NCBI GenBank assembly: GCA_025517465.1
Contig: JAOPKE010000001.1
Coordinates: forward strand, 434,001 to 498,000
DNA: 64,000 nucleotides
Reading direction: 5' to 3'
Source: Halobacteria archaeon HArc-gm2
Lineage (GTDB): Archaea > Halobacteriota > Halobacteria > Halobacteriales > Haloarculaceae
Shown: positions 28,263-36,968 of the stretch, in pieces
Position numbering within the stretch: the first letter of the stretch is position 1
Layout: each line of letters begins with the position of its first letter
Made by a program: the position numbers and the translations under genes
Notes under the pieces: generated by a model
What the model saw: only the letters and a program-made list of their open reading frames with translations
Told to the model about the DNA's origin: nothing
Databases searched by the model: none

Positions 28263-28406
28263 CGACGGCGTTCTCGATCGACGACGGGGTCCCGGATCGT
28301 CGCGCGGTGCGTTTGGCGACCGGACGCGAGCGCGGTCCTCGAATCCTGACGGCCGCCGTCAGTCACCGACGAGCGGTTTAACTGAGTCGATACGTTTTAC
28401 TGAGAC

Positions 28407-31205
28407 ATGAGTTCACGACCGGGGGCCGCCGACGCGGCGTTCTGGGGGGATGTCGACGACGGTGACGACGACGTCGCGCTCGCGCGGTACCGGACGCTCC
28501 TCGACACCATGGACGAGGGCGTCTATCAACTCGACGCCGAGGGGCGCTTCGTCGCGGTCGACGACGTGGTCATCGAGACGACTGGATACTCCCGCGAGGC
28601 CCTGCTCGGCGAGCACGTCTCGGTCGTCCTCCTCGACGACGACGTCGAACGCATTCAGCGGGAGATCGCGACTCGGCTTGCCGCAGACACTCGAGACGTC
28701 GCGTCGTTCGAAGTCACTGCCCGGACCGCCGACGGGAGGACGGTACCGATCGAATTCCGTATGAACCTCGTGGTCGAAGACGGCGAGTTTCGCGGGACCA
28801 TCGGCGTCGCTCGCGACGTGAGCGAGAGCGACCGCGAGGTGGAAGCCGAACCCGCGGAGTCCGGACGGACGTCCGCGGGATCGATGGCGAACGTCCTCGA
28901 CGAGGCGAACATCGGCGTCTTCGTCCTCGACGAGACCTGCCGTGTGGCGTGGGCCAACGAGACGGTCGGGACGTACTTCGGCATGGACAGAGACGACCTC
29001 GTCGGCCGGGACAAACGGGCGGTCGTGGCCGAGCAGGTGGCCGACAGGGTCGAGGATTCCGAACGGTTCGCCGAGCGCGTGCTGGAGACGTACGACGGCA
29101 ACAGCGACGTCGAACAGTTCGGGTGCCACGTCACGCCCGGTGACGGCCGGCAGGAGCGGTGGCTCGAACACTACAGCAGGCCGATCGAGTCGGGGCAGTA
29201 CGCCGGTGGTCGGATCGAACTCTACTACGACGTCACGGAGCGAAAGCGCTCGGCGGACGAGTTACAGGAGACGGAAGCCCGGTTCCACTCGCTCGTCGAC
29301 GCCGTCGAGGAGTACGCCCTCTTCCGCATGGATCCGGACGGACGCGTCGTCAGCTGGAACGAGGGTGCGAAAGCGATCAAGGGGTACGAGCCCGACGATA
29401 TCCTGGGCGAGCACTTCTCGACGTTCTACACCGAGGCCGACAGGGACGCCGGCGTTCCCGAACGGAACCTCCAGCAGGCGACCGAATCGGGGTCGGTCGA
29501 GGACGAGGGGTGGCGGGTGCGAAAGGACGGGAGCGAGTTCTGGGCGAACGTGACGATAACGGCCGTCTACGACGACGACGGGACCCATCGGGGATTCGTG
29601 AAGGTCACCCGCGACATGACCGATCGGCGCAGACGCGAGCGCGAACTGGAGAGCGAACTCCAGCAGGTGCTCGGCCGTATCTCTGACGCGTTCTACGCAG
29701 TCGACGACGACCTTCGGTTCACGCACGTGAACGAGCAGGCCGAGGTACTCCTCCAGCAGTCCGAGGACGAACTGCTCGGGACGCACCTGTGGGACGTGTT
29801 CCCCTCGGCGACAGACACAGACGCGGTTCGCGACGCCTTCCGGACGGCGATGGAGTCACAGGCGGCCACCAGTTACGAGACGTACGTCGAGGCGTTCGAC
29901 TTCTGGGTCGAGGCGAACCTCTACCCCTCCGAGACCGGCATCTCCGTCTACTTCCGTGACGTCACCGAGCGCAAGGAGCGGGAGCGCGAACTCGAACGCC
30001 GCGCTCGCCAGCAACACGTGGTGGCGGATCTCGGCCAGTTCGCGCTCGAAGCCGACCACCTCGACGAACTCATGAACGAGGCCACGAGACAGGTCGCCAC
30101 CGTTCTCGACAACGCGTACGCCAAGGTGCTCGACCTGGACGCCGACCGGCAGGAGTTGCTGGTTCGCCAGGGCGTCGGCTGGGACGAGGGAATCGTCGGC
30201 GAGGCCACCGTCGCCGCGGACGACGACTCACAGGCGGGCTACACCCTCCTCTCCGAGGGGCCAGTGGTCGTCGAGGACCTCCCTGCGGAGACGCGGTTCT
30301 CCGGCCCGGACCTCCTCACCGACCACGGCGTCAGGAGCGGCATCAGCACGACGATCGGGTCGGTCGACGAGCCGTGGGGGATACTCGGCACCCACGACAC
30401 CGGGCGCCAGCAGTTCTCCCGGGAAGACGTGAAATTCGTCCAGAGCGTCGCCAACGTCCTCGCCGAGGCGATCGAACGGGACCGGTACCAGAGCGAACTC
30501 GAGGACCTGGTCGCCGACCTCCAGGAGTCCAACGAGCGCCTCGAACAGTTCGCCTACGCCGCGTCGCACGACCTCCAGGAACCGCTGCGGATGGTCTCGA
30601 GTTACCTCCAGCTCATCGAGACCCGGTACGGGGACGAACTCGACGCGGACGGCGAGGAGTTCCTCGAGTACGCCGTCGACGGCGCCGACCGCATGCGCGA
30701 CATGATCGACGGGTTGCTCCAGTACTCACGGGTGGAGACACAGGGCGACCCCTTCGAGCCGGTGGCCCTGAACGACGTCCTCGACGTCGTCTACGACGAC
30801 CTGCAGGTCCGGATCGAGGAGAGCGACGCGAACGTCGAGACGACGTCGCTTCCCCGGGTGATGGGCGACCCGAGCCAGTTACGTCAGGTGTTCCAGAACC
30901 TCCTGAGTAACGCTATCGAGTACAGTGGGGACGAACCGCCGCGAATCGAGGTCTCGGCGGAACGCGACGGCTCGGACTGGGTCGTCTCCGTCCGGGACCG
31001 GGGCGTCGGTATCGACCCCGACGACGCGGACCGGATCTTCGAGGTGTTCCAGCGCCTGCACACCCACGAGGAACACGCCGGGACCGGGATCGGACTCGCC
31101 CTCTGTCAACGGATCGTCGAACGGCACGGGGGAGAGATCTGGGTCGACGCAGCGCCCGGGGACGGGGCGACGTTCTCGTTCACGCTGCCGGCGATGGATG
31201 CCTGA
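28407..31205 (+). CDS. Multi-PAS/GAF sensor histidine kinase
   Basis: 932 residues with no membrane segment. Four PAS domains can be placed at about 20-150, 160-280, 285-410 and 415-525 (for example GVYQLDAEGRFVAVDDVVIE and YALFRMDPDGRVVSWNEGAK). A GAF domain at roughly 540-690 and a HisKA domain follow, with phospho-accepting His721 in AYAASHDLQEPLRM. The ATPase has NLLSNAIEYS (N box), DRGVGIDPDD (G1) and GTGIGLALCQRIVERHGG (G2). It is a soluble, probably cytoplasmic sensor kinase. No response regulator is adjacent; its partner is likely elsewhere. The TGA stop begins a nested palindromic element. Confidence 0.95.
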   Translation: MSSRPGAADAAFWGDVDDGDDDVALARYRTLLDTMDEGVYQLDAEGRFVAVDDVVIETTGYSREALLGEHVSVVLLDDDVERIQREIATRLAADTRDVASFEVTARTADGRTVPIEFRMNLVVEDGEFRGTIGVARDVSESDREVEAEPAESGRTSAGSMANVLDEANIGVFVLDETCRVAWANETVGTYFGMDRDDLVGRDKRAVVAEQVADRVEDSERFAERVLETYDGNSDVEQFGCHVTPGDGRQERWLEHYSRPIESGQYAGGRIELYYDVTERKRSADELQETEARFHSLVDAVEEYALFRMDPDGRVVSWNEGAKAIKGYEPDDILGEHFSTFYTEADRDAGVPERNLQQATESGSVEDEGWRVRKDGSEFWANVTITAVYDDDGTHRGFVKVTRDMTDRRRRERELESELQQVLGRISDAFYAVDDDLRFTHVNEQAEVLLQQSEDELLGTHLWDVFPSATDTDAVRDAFRTAMESQAATSYETYVEAFDFWVEANLYPSETGISVYFRDVTERKERERELERRARQQHVVADLGQFALEADHLDELMNEATRQVATVLDNAYAKVLDLDADRQELLVRQGVGWDEGIVGEATVAADDDSQAGYTLLSEGPVVVEDLPAETRFSGPDLLTDHGVRSGISTTIGSVDEPWGILGTHDTGRQQFSREDVKFVQSVANVLAEAIERDRYQSELEDLVADLQESNERLEQFAYAASHDLQEPLRMVSSYLQLIETRYGDELDADGEEFLEYAVDGADRMRDMIDGLLQYSRVETQGDPFEPVALNDVLDVVYDDLQVRIEESDANVETTSLPRVMGDPSQLRQVFQNLLSNAIEYSGDEPPRIEVSAERDGSDWVVSVRDRGVGIDPDDADRIFEVFQRLHTHEEHAGTGIGLALCQRIVERHGGEIWVDAAPGDGATFSFTLPAMDA

Positions 31206-31274
31206 TAGTGGTGGTTGTACGCTCGTCCCGGCGTCCGGCCGAACGCCGACAAAAAGGTACAACCATCACCATGA
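31204..31274. repeat. Nested palindromic element, copy 1
   Basis: Outer arms gatagtggtggttgtac (31204-31220) and gtacaaccatcaccatg (31257-31273) pair at 14 of 17 positions. An inner stem cggcgt/acgccg lies between them. It shares outer arms, inner stem and the gtcccggcgt core with the element at 33980-34041, in the same orientation. It begins inside the kinase stop codon, forming tandem stops TGA-TAG. Confidence 0.75.
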
Positions 31275-31352
31275 CGCGCCGGTCCGGGACCGGTGATTCC
31301 GGGTCCGGATCGAAGCGTACCACTCTAATGGATAGCGTCCGAGGCCTCGTAC

Positions 31353-32153
31353 GTGTACGTCGAGCAGCTCGGCACTGGTGATCCAGAGATAGCCGTCGTG
31401 GGCGCCATCCACGGCGACGAGCCCTGTGGCGAGCACGCGGTCAGGACGCTGCTGGACGAACGGCCGGCCGTGGAGCGACCGGTGAAGTTCGTCGTCGCCA
31501 ACGAACTGGCCCGCGACCGGAACGAGCGGTACGTGGAGGAGGACCTCAACCGGGCGTTTCCCGGCGATCCGAACGCGCCGACCCACGAGGGACGTCTCGC
31601 GGCCGCCGTCGCCGAGGAACTCCGTGGCTGCACCGTCCTGGGATTGCACTCCACGCAGTCCTACGAGGGCATGTTCGCCCTCGTCGACGAAATCGGCCCG
31701 ACGGCCCGGTCGATCTGTCCGTACCTCTCGATCGACGCCGTCGTCGAGACGACCGGCGCGAACGAGGGCCGGATCTACTCGATCATTCCCGAGGCCATCG
31801 AGGTCGAGTGCGGCTACCAGGGCTCGGTCCAGGCCGCGGAGAACGCGGTCCAGGTGACGCGCGAGTTCCTGGGCGCCACCGGCGCGCTCCCGGACCAGGA
31901 CGGCCCGCGACAGGTGGACCTCCCCGTCTTTCGCCTCCGGGGACCGATCCCGAAGCGCGCCGCCGACACCTACGACGTCTACGTCTCGAACTTCGAGGAG
32001 GTGACCGCCGGCGAGGTGTTCGCCGCCGTCGGCGAGGAGAACGTCGTCGCGGAGGAACCGTTCCACCCCGTGTTGCTCTCATCGCACGGCTACGAGGACG
32101 TCTTCGGCTACCGGGCCGAGCGGGTGGGGACGCTCTCGGCCGAGGACCGCTGA
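31353..32153 (+). CDS. Succinylglutamate desuccinylase/aspartoacylase family protein
   Basis: 266 residues from GTG 31353, the first start codon after an in-frame stop. Zinc-carboxypeptidase-like features of the AstE/AspA family are visible: VGAIHGDEPCGEHAVR (first metal His and Glu), RYVEEDLNRAFPGD (Arg and Asn-Arg motif), and GLHSTQS (third ligand). The family hydrolyses N-acyl amino acids; the substrate is unresolved. It follows the nested palindromic element by about 80 bases. Confidence 0.88.
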   Translation: MYVEQLGTGDPEIAVVGAIHGDEPCGEHAVRTLLDERPAVERPVKFVVANELARDRNERYVEEDLNRAFPGDPNAPTHEGRLAAAVAEELRGCTVLGLHSTQSYEGMFALVDEIGPTARSICPYLSIDAVVETTGANEGRIYSIIPEAIEVECGYQGSVQAAENAVQVTREFLGATGALPDQDGPRQVDLPVFRLRGPIPKRAADTYDVYVSNFEEVTAGEVFAAVGEENVVAEEPFHPVLLSSHGYEDVFGYRAERVGTLSAEDR

Positions 32154-32320
32154 TTCTTGGGTGCCGACCCCGCTGCTCTCCCAGCCGTTCGAATCGGGAT
32201 GTTGAATTCATAGACAAAGGGATTGGATAATCGGACTGGCCTGTCGAATTTCGGCCGATCTGGGGCGCAATATTGGTAAATGCACTTACACTAGAGTGAG
32301 AAATTAACAGGAGATCACAA

Positions 32321-33031
32321 ATGTCCAAAGTGGCCTGCAGGGGCGAGACGGAGTCCGTCGTGGAGGTCGAATTCCGTGTTAAGAGCGAAACGTACCCCTT
32401 CGTGGGCGTCTCTGCCGACCGGGAGTGTACGATGGAACTCGCGAAGATGCTCCCCCGTCCCGGGGGGCAGTACGCGGAGTTCTTCGACGTGACGGGCACC
32501 GATCCAGGCGGGATCGTCTCGCTCGCGTCCGCCCACGAGACCCTGGACGCCACGCTCCTCGCCGAATACGAGCGCGGTGGCCTGTTCGAGTTCACCGTCT
32601 CCGGCGACTGTCCGGCCTACTCGCTGGCCGAACTCGGCGCCCTCCCGCGGACAGTCGAGGGGGTCGGGGGAACGGGTCGCATCGTGGCGGACATCCCGAC
32701 GGGGTACGAGGCCTCGGCGGTCGTGGCGACGTTTCTCGACGAGTACGACGACGCCGAACTGGCCTCCAAGCGGGAGAAAGAGGGCGTCGAGCCGATGTTC
32801 GCCGAATCGGCGTTCCGGGCGATCCTCGAGAACGACCTCACCGACAGGCAACGCGAAGTCGTCGAGGCCGCCTACGAGGCGGGGTACTACGACTGGCCCC
32901 GCGAGCGAACGGGCAGCGAGATCGCGGCGGACCTGGGTATCTCCTCGGCCACGTTCTCCGAACACATCCACGCGGCGGAGCGCAAACTGCTCACCGTCCT
33001 GTTCGGCCGCGGATCCGGTCGTGCGGACTAG
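32321..33031 (+). CDS. Bat-type HTH_10 transcriptional regulator
   Basis: 236 residues from ATG 32321. It lacks separate sensor domains: an N-terminal all-beta sensing region of the kind found in bacterio-opsin-activator output modules (EFRVKSETYPFVG, IVADIPTGYEASAVVATFLD) precedes the HTH_10 motif LTDRQREVVEAAYEAGYYDWPRE and ISSATFSEHIHAAERKLL. It resembles the C-terminal 220 residues of the larger regulator at 14040. It has its own upstream AT-rich region. The stop overlaps the convergent HalOD1 stop through CTAG. Confidence 0.9.
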   Translation: MSKVACRGETESVVEVEFRVKSETYPFVGVSADRECTMELAKMLPRPGGQYAEFFDVTGTDPGGIVSLASAHETLDATLLAEYERGGLFEFTVSGDCPAYSLAELGALPRTVEGVGGTGRIVADIPTGYEASAVVATFLDEYDDAELASKREKEGVEPMFAESAFRAILENDLTDRQREVVEAAYEAGYYDWPRERTGSEIAADLGISSATFSEHIHAAERKLLTVLFGRGSGRAD

Positions 33032-33351
33032 TCGGCGGCCGCAGGTGAGACGACCGTTCGCCCGTCCGCGTGGATCGTGACTGTCCTGCCCTGGTATCGG
33101 AACCGAACACTGGACCGGGTGTTGGACTGCGTCCCCGCAGCGGTGGCGGTCGATTCGACGACGGTGTCCAGCGCGTCCGGGTCGATCGATTCGTAGAGCG
33201 GGTCCATGCGCGTCGGTTCGGTCCCGGTGACGGCGGCGACGGTCCTGACGACGCTCTCGGAGGGCGATTCGTCGGGGTCTCGGGTGTACGTCGTCGCGTT
33301 CGAACGGCTGTTCCTCAGCTCGTCGGCCGGTGAGTCGTCGTGCCTTCCCAT
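33028..33351 (-). CDS. HalOD1 output domain protein
   Basis: 107 residues from ATG 33351 (a GTG at 33381 would add ten). The HalOD1 pattern is SPSESVVRTVAAVTGTEP, DPLYESIDPDALDTVV and VRFRYQGRTVTIHADG. It is a stand-alone copy like the one at 16364 and again neighbours a Bat-type regulator, now convergently. The stop TAG is shared in the CTAG at 33028-33031. The pairing of both HalOD1 genes with HTH_10 genes hints at functional linkage. Confidence 0.85.
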   Translation of the reverse strand: MGRHDDSPADELRNSRSNATTYTRDPDESPSESVVRTVAAVTGTEPTRMDPLYESIDPDALDTVVESTATAAGTQSNTRSSVRFRYQGRTVTIHADGRTVVSPAAAD

Positions 33352-33466
33352 AAATTCCCGTCCGATTACCGGTGTCAGCACTAGTGAGAGAGGCCACTTG
33401 ATTCGGATCCCTACAGGTCGAGGGCACCCAGGTAGCCGTCTGCAGTCGTCGGGAACCAGGCCTCGC

Positions 33467-33919
33467 TCACCCGTCTTCCGACGGTGCGAACTCGACGAGC
33501 GTCAGGTCGCGGTCCAGCGCGCAGTAGTCGTGGGGTGGGTCACCGATCACCTCGTCGATTCGATGCTCCTCGTCGAAGTCGGCGCCCGCGGGTTCACAGT
33601 ACTCGTGACTCGGACAGCCGGTGTACGGGCAGGGCCCAAGGAGCGTCGCCTTGCTGCCGGCGTAGGCGCCCTTCGAGGCAACGTTCGCCCTGACACGCGC
33701 GGGCTCGACTTCGACGGCGTTGACGCCGGCGTCGTGGACGGCGCAGTCCAGCGTCTGGCCGTCCTCACGGACGTCGGTGACGCGATACCGGACGCCCTCC
33801 GTGAGATTCAGGCACTGGGTCCGGTAAGGGCACCCTTCGCACCCGCTGGCTTCTCCCTGGTAGACGAACTCCTGGTCCACTTCGGCGAGGCGGGACCCGA
33901 CCAGCGTAACCGTGGTCAT
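33467..33919 (-). CDS. UPF0179 family protein
   Basis: 150 residues from ATG 33919. The archaeal UPF0179 pattern is present: TLVGSRLAEVDQEFVYQG, then a Cys-rich region (CEGCPYRTQC), later CPYTGCPSHEYC and CALDRDL. At least seven Cys suggest zinc or Fe-S binding. Function is unknown. The gene start is about 60 bases from the second nested palindromic element. Confidence 0.88.
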   Translation of the reverse strand: MTTVTLVGSRLAEVDQEFVYQGEASGCEGCPYRTQCLNLTEGVRYRVTDVREDGQTLDCAVHDAGVNAVEVEPARVRANVASKGAYAGSKATLLGPCPYTGCPSHEYCEPAGADFDEEHRIDEVIGDPPHDYCALDRDLTLVEFAPSEDG

Positions 33920-33979
33920 AGCGGAGGCTAGTGGGGCGACGAAAGTAAGCGTATGGCCTGGCGCGTGCGAGCGGCGCGT

Positions 33980-34041
33980 CATAGTGGTGGTTGTAAGCCC
34001 GTCCCGGCGTTCGCCGGTACAAAGTTACAACCACCACTATC
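33980..34041. repeat. Nested palindromic element, copy 2
   Basis: atagtggtggttgtaa (33981-33996) and ttacaaccaccactat (34025-34040) are perfect 16-base inverted repeats. An inner stem ccggcg/cgccgg with a 2-base loop lies inside. The right end overlaps the TGA stop of the convergently oriented DUF gene, again giving TGA-TAG on that strand. It aligns with copy 1 over almost its whole length. Confidence 0.85.
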
Positions 34042-34420
34042 AGCCCTGACGGCCCGTCAGTTCGTCGAGGCGGTCGAAGTAGTCGGGGCGGGGGACCTGG
34101 TAGAGGTCGCGGTAGTCGATTTCGCCCGCCGCGAACGCCTCGGCGAGGGCGACGGCGCCCGCCACGGCTCCCTCGCGGTCCTCGTAGGCGTCTGCCTCGC
34201 GGGTAATCTCCGGTTCGAGCGCGAGCGTGACGTACCAGTCGGCCCCGACGCGCCGGCTGCCGGGCCGGCGGTCGCGCTGGCCGCGAGTGAGGTAGATCGT
34301 CGGGAGACAGGGCGCGGGAAACTCGTCGCCGTCGAAGACGTCCGGACGGAATGCGAGGACGGCCTTCTCGCCCTCGTCGCTCCAGACGACCCAGTCATCG
34401 TCGAGCGAGTCGAAGCTCAT
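34040..34420 (-). CDS. Conserved haloarchaeal protein (DUF5820-like)
   Basis: 126 residues beginning MSFDSLDDDWVVWSDEGEKA. Aromatic-rich motifs include FRPDVFDGDEFPAPCLPTIY and GADWYVTLALEPEI. It matches a small haloarchaeal family that I remember as DUF5820, without known function. Monocistronic by context. Its stop is part of nested palindromic element 2, and upstream the 470-base gap to prkA begins. Confidence 0.65.
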   Translation of the reverse strand: MSFDSLDDDWVVWSDEGEKAVLAFRPDVFDGDEFPAPCLPTIYLTRGQRDRRPGSRRVGADWYVTLALEPEITREADAYEDREGAVAGAVALAEAFAAGEIDYRDLYQVPRPDYFDRLDELTGRQG

Positions 34421-34890
34421 GGGCAGCGCTTGGACGGGTGTGCGAAAGAGTCCACCGTTCCGGCGGTGGCTTGCAGGTCGGAACGTTTTAATACGAGATT
34501 ATTTCGCGTGTGGGTGATGCACACGGACGCGTTCTACCCTGTAGTTTCCACTCGTACCGGCACGGAACGATGATCGTTATATACGCTATCTGGGGAAAGG
34601 GTTATACTGGCACAGTCCTTCTACAATAAATAGTATCGGAAACAGTTCCGAACGGCGTATCGAAACAGATCCGGAGCATCGTCCCCGCGTTCTGGATTGA
34701 CAAGTGATAGCATGGCACGAATCGAGCGCAGTCGGCCCGGGCGGCCGGGCCCCGAGGCGGTTGTCGGCAGGTACGGACGGAGCGTTCGATGTTGGCCACA
34801 CCGTACTGTTCCCGAGACTCGCGGCAGCGATTCCACGTCGACCGCGTCTGGCACGCGAGCCAGCTACCGACGCGAACTGTCCGTGATAGC
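34421..34890. other. 470-bp intergenic region upstream of the prkA operon
   Basis: No gene is seen. The region is AT-rich between about 34490 and 34650, with TATA-like words tttaatacg near 34490, gttatatac near 34576 and aataaatag near 34627. All are well upstream of ATG 34891, which implies a leader of 200-300 bases or a promoter in the GC-rich part that I cannot see. A long 5' untranslated region would be unusual in haloarchaea. Confidence 0.5.
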
Positions 34891-36963
34891 ATGACAGACA
34901 CGAAAGAGACACTCGAAGAGCTGAGCCGAGAGTACCAGGACGCCATCCCGTCGGACCTGCGAGCCACCCATTCGTTCGACTGGTACCTCGACCAGCTGTA
35001 CGAAGACCCGCGAATCGCCCGCAACGCCCACCAGCGCGTTGCCGACATGTTCGACTACTACGGCACCGAGTACGACGAAGACGCCGGCGTCGTCGAGTAC
35101 GAGCTGGCCTCGGAGGACCCCCTCAACGACGGGGAGAACACCTTCTACGGCCCCGTCGTCCACGAGGCGATACACGAGTTCGTCAACAAGGTCAAATCCG
35201 GCGCACGCGGTCTCGGGCCCCAGAAGCGCATCAAACTCCTCCTCGGGCCGGTGGGGTCGGGCAAGTCCGACTTCGACCGCCAGGTCAGGCGGTACTTCGA
35301 GGATTACACCACGCGCGAGGAGGGCCGGATGTACACCTTCCGCTGGACGAACCTCTGTGACGTCGTCGGCGACCAGGACCCGGCCGACGACGTCGTCCGG
35401 TCGCCGATGAACCAGGACCCCATCGTGCTCCTGCCCCAGGACCAGCGCGACCGGGTGATCGCGGACATCAACGAGGACCTGGACGCGCCCTACACCATCC
35501 GCAACGAGCAGGCGCTGGACCCGGCCAGCGAGTTCTACATGGACCGCCTGCTGGCGTACTACGACGACGACCTCCAGCAGGTGCTTTCCAACCACGTCGA
35601 GATCGTCCGGTTCATCGCCGACGAGAACCAGCGCCGCGGGATCGAGACGTTCGAGCCCAAGGACAAGAAGAACCAGGACGAGACCGAACTCACCGGCGAC
35701 GTCAACTACTCGAAGATCGCCGTCTACGGCGAGAGCGACCCGCGGGCGTTCGACTACTCGGGCGCGTTCTGTAACGCCAACCGCGGCATCTTCTCCGGCG
35801 AGGAGTTGCTGAAGCTCCAGCGCGAGTTCCTCTACGACTTCCTCCACGCCACCCAGGAACAGACGATCAAGCCCAAGGCCAATCCCCGGATCGACATCGA
35901 CCAGGTCATCGTCGGACGGACGAACATGCCCGAGTACCGGGACAAGAAGGGCGACGAGAAGATGGAGGCGTTCAACGACCGGACCAAACGCATCGACTTC
36001 CCGTACGTCCTCAGCTACGAGGACGAGGCGAAGATCTACCGGAAGATGCTGCGCAACGCCGACCTCCCGGACATCCAGGTCGAACCCCACACGCTGGAGA
36101 TGGCCGGCCTCTTCGGCGTGCTCACCCGCGTCGAGGAACCGGACACCGAGACGGTCGACATGCTCCAGAAGGTCAAGGCCTACAACGGCGAGATCGGCGA
36201 GGCCGACGACGTCGACGTGAAGAAACTCCGCGACGAGGCCGCGGACAAGGCGGAGATCGGCGAGGGGATGGAGGGCGTCTCCCCGCGGTTCATCGGCGAC
36301 GAAATCGCCGAGGCGATCATGGACTCCATGCACCGCGACCGCCAGTTCCTCTCGCCGCTGACGACGTTCAACCACTTCGAGGACAACCTGGAGAACCACG
36401 GCTCCATCCCGGCGGACAAGTTCGACACCTACTACCGCTACCTCGAACTGGTCCGCGAGGAGTACAAGGAGCGGGCCATCGAGGACGTCCGCCACGCGCT
36501 GGCCTACGACGTCGACGAGATCCAGCGCCAGGGCGAGAAGTACATGGACCACGTGATGGCCTACATCGACGACGACACCGTCGAGGACGAGATCACGGGC
36601 CGCGAACAGGAACCCGACGAGCAGTTCCTCCGCTCGGTCGAGGAGAAACTCGACCTGCCGGAGGACCGCAAGGACGACTTCCGCCAGGAAGTGTCCAACT
36701 GGGTCTCCCGTCGTGCCCGCGAGGGCGACACGTTCAACCCGCAGGACAATGACCGCCTCCGCCGCGCCCTCGAACGCAAACTCTGGGAGGACAAGAAACA
36801 CAACATCAACTTCTCGGCGCTGGTCTCCAGCGGCGAGATGGACGACGACGAGCGCAACCAGTGGATCGACGCGCTCGTCGAACAGGGTTACTCCGAGGAA
36901 GGGGCAAAGGAGGTGCTCGAGTTCGCCGGCGCCGAGGTCGCCAAGAGCGAGATGGAGGACTGA
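34891..36963 (+). CDS. prkA: PrkA-type serine protein kinase
   Basis: 690 residues. An AAA+-like PrkA domain carries Walker A GPVGSGKS at about 119-126, and the C-terminal PrkA kinase-like domain follows. The sequence around FNDRTKRIDFPYVLSYEDEAKIYRKM is typical of PrkA/YeaG. In bacteria this kinase is co-transcribed with the DUF444 protein YeaH and is linked to nutrient-starvation and stationary-phase responses. Here the same order continues with a second PrkA paralogue, a DUF444 gene and SpoVR, with tiny gaps or overlaps. Confidence 0.95.
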   Translation: MTDTKETLEELSREYQDAIPSDLRATHSFDWYLDQLYEDPRIARNAHQRVADMFDYYGTEYDEDAGVVEYELASEDPLNDGENTFYGPVVHEAIHEFVNKVKSGARGLGPQKRIKLLLGPVGSGKSDFDRQVRRYFEDYTTREEGRMYTFRWTNLCDVVGDQDPADDVVRSPMNQDPIVLLPQDQRDRVIADINEDLDAPYTIRNEQALDPASEFYMDRLLAYYDDDLQQVLSNHVEIVRFIADENQRRGIETFEPKDKKNQDETELTGDVNYSKIAVYGESDPRAFDYSGAFCNANRGIFSGEELLKLQREFLYDFLHATQEQTIKPKANPRIDIDQVIVGRTNMPEYRDKKGDEKMEAFNDRTKRIDFPYVLSYEDEAKIYRKMLRNADLPDIQVEPHTLEMAGLFGVLTRVEEPDTETVDMLQKVKAYNGEIGEADDVDVKKLRDEAADKAEIGEGMEGVSPRFIGDEIAEAIMDSMHRDRQFLSPLTTFNHFEDNLENHGSIPADKFDTYYRYLELVREEYKERAIEDVRHALAYDVDEIQRQGEKYMDHVMAYIDDDTVEDEITGREQEPDEQFLRSVEEKLDLPEDRKDDFRQEVSNWVSRRAREGDTFNPQDNDRLRRALERKLWEDKKHNINFSALVSSGEMDDDERNQWIDALVEQGYSEEGAKEVLEFAGAEVAKSEMED

Positions 36964-36968
36964 CCACC

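Noticed and set aside
32315..33427. Long minus-strand frame over the HTH_10 gene
   Set aside because: It is antisense to the well-recognised HTH_10 protein and has Arg-rich translation typical of shadows in GC-rich DNA.
31204..34041. Composite transposon bounded by the two nested palindromes
   Set aside because: There is no transposase gene inside and the ends coincide with gene stops, so a simple mobile unit is not supported.
34602..35048. Minus-strand ORF upstream of prkA
   Set aside because: It overlaps the 5' part of the prkA coding region antisense and lacks family similarity; its composition is unlike the window's real genes.
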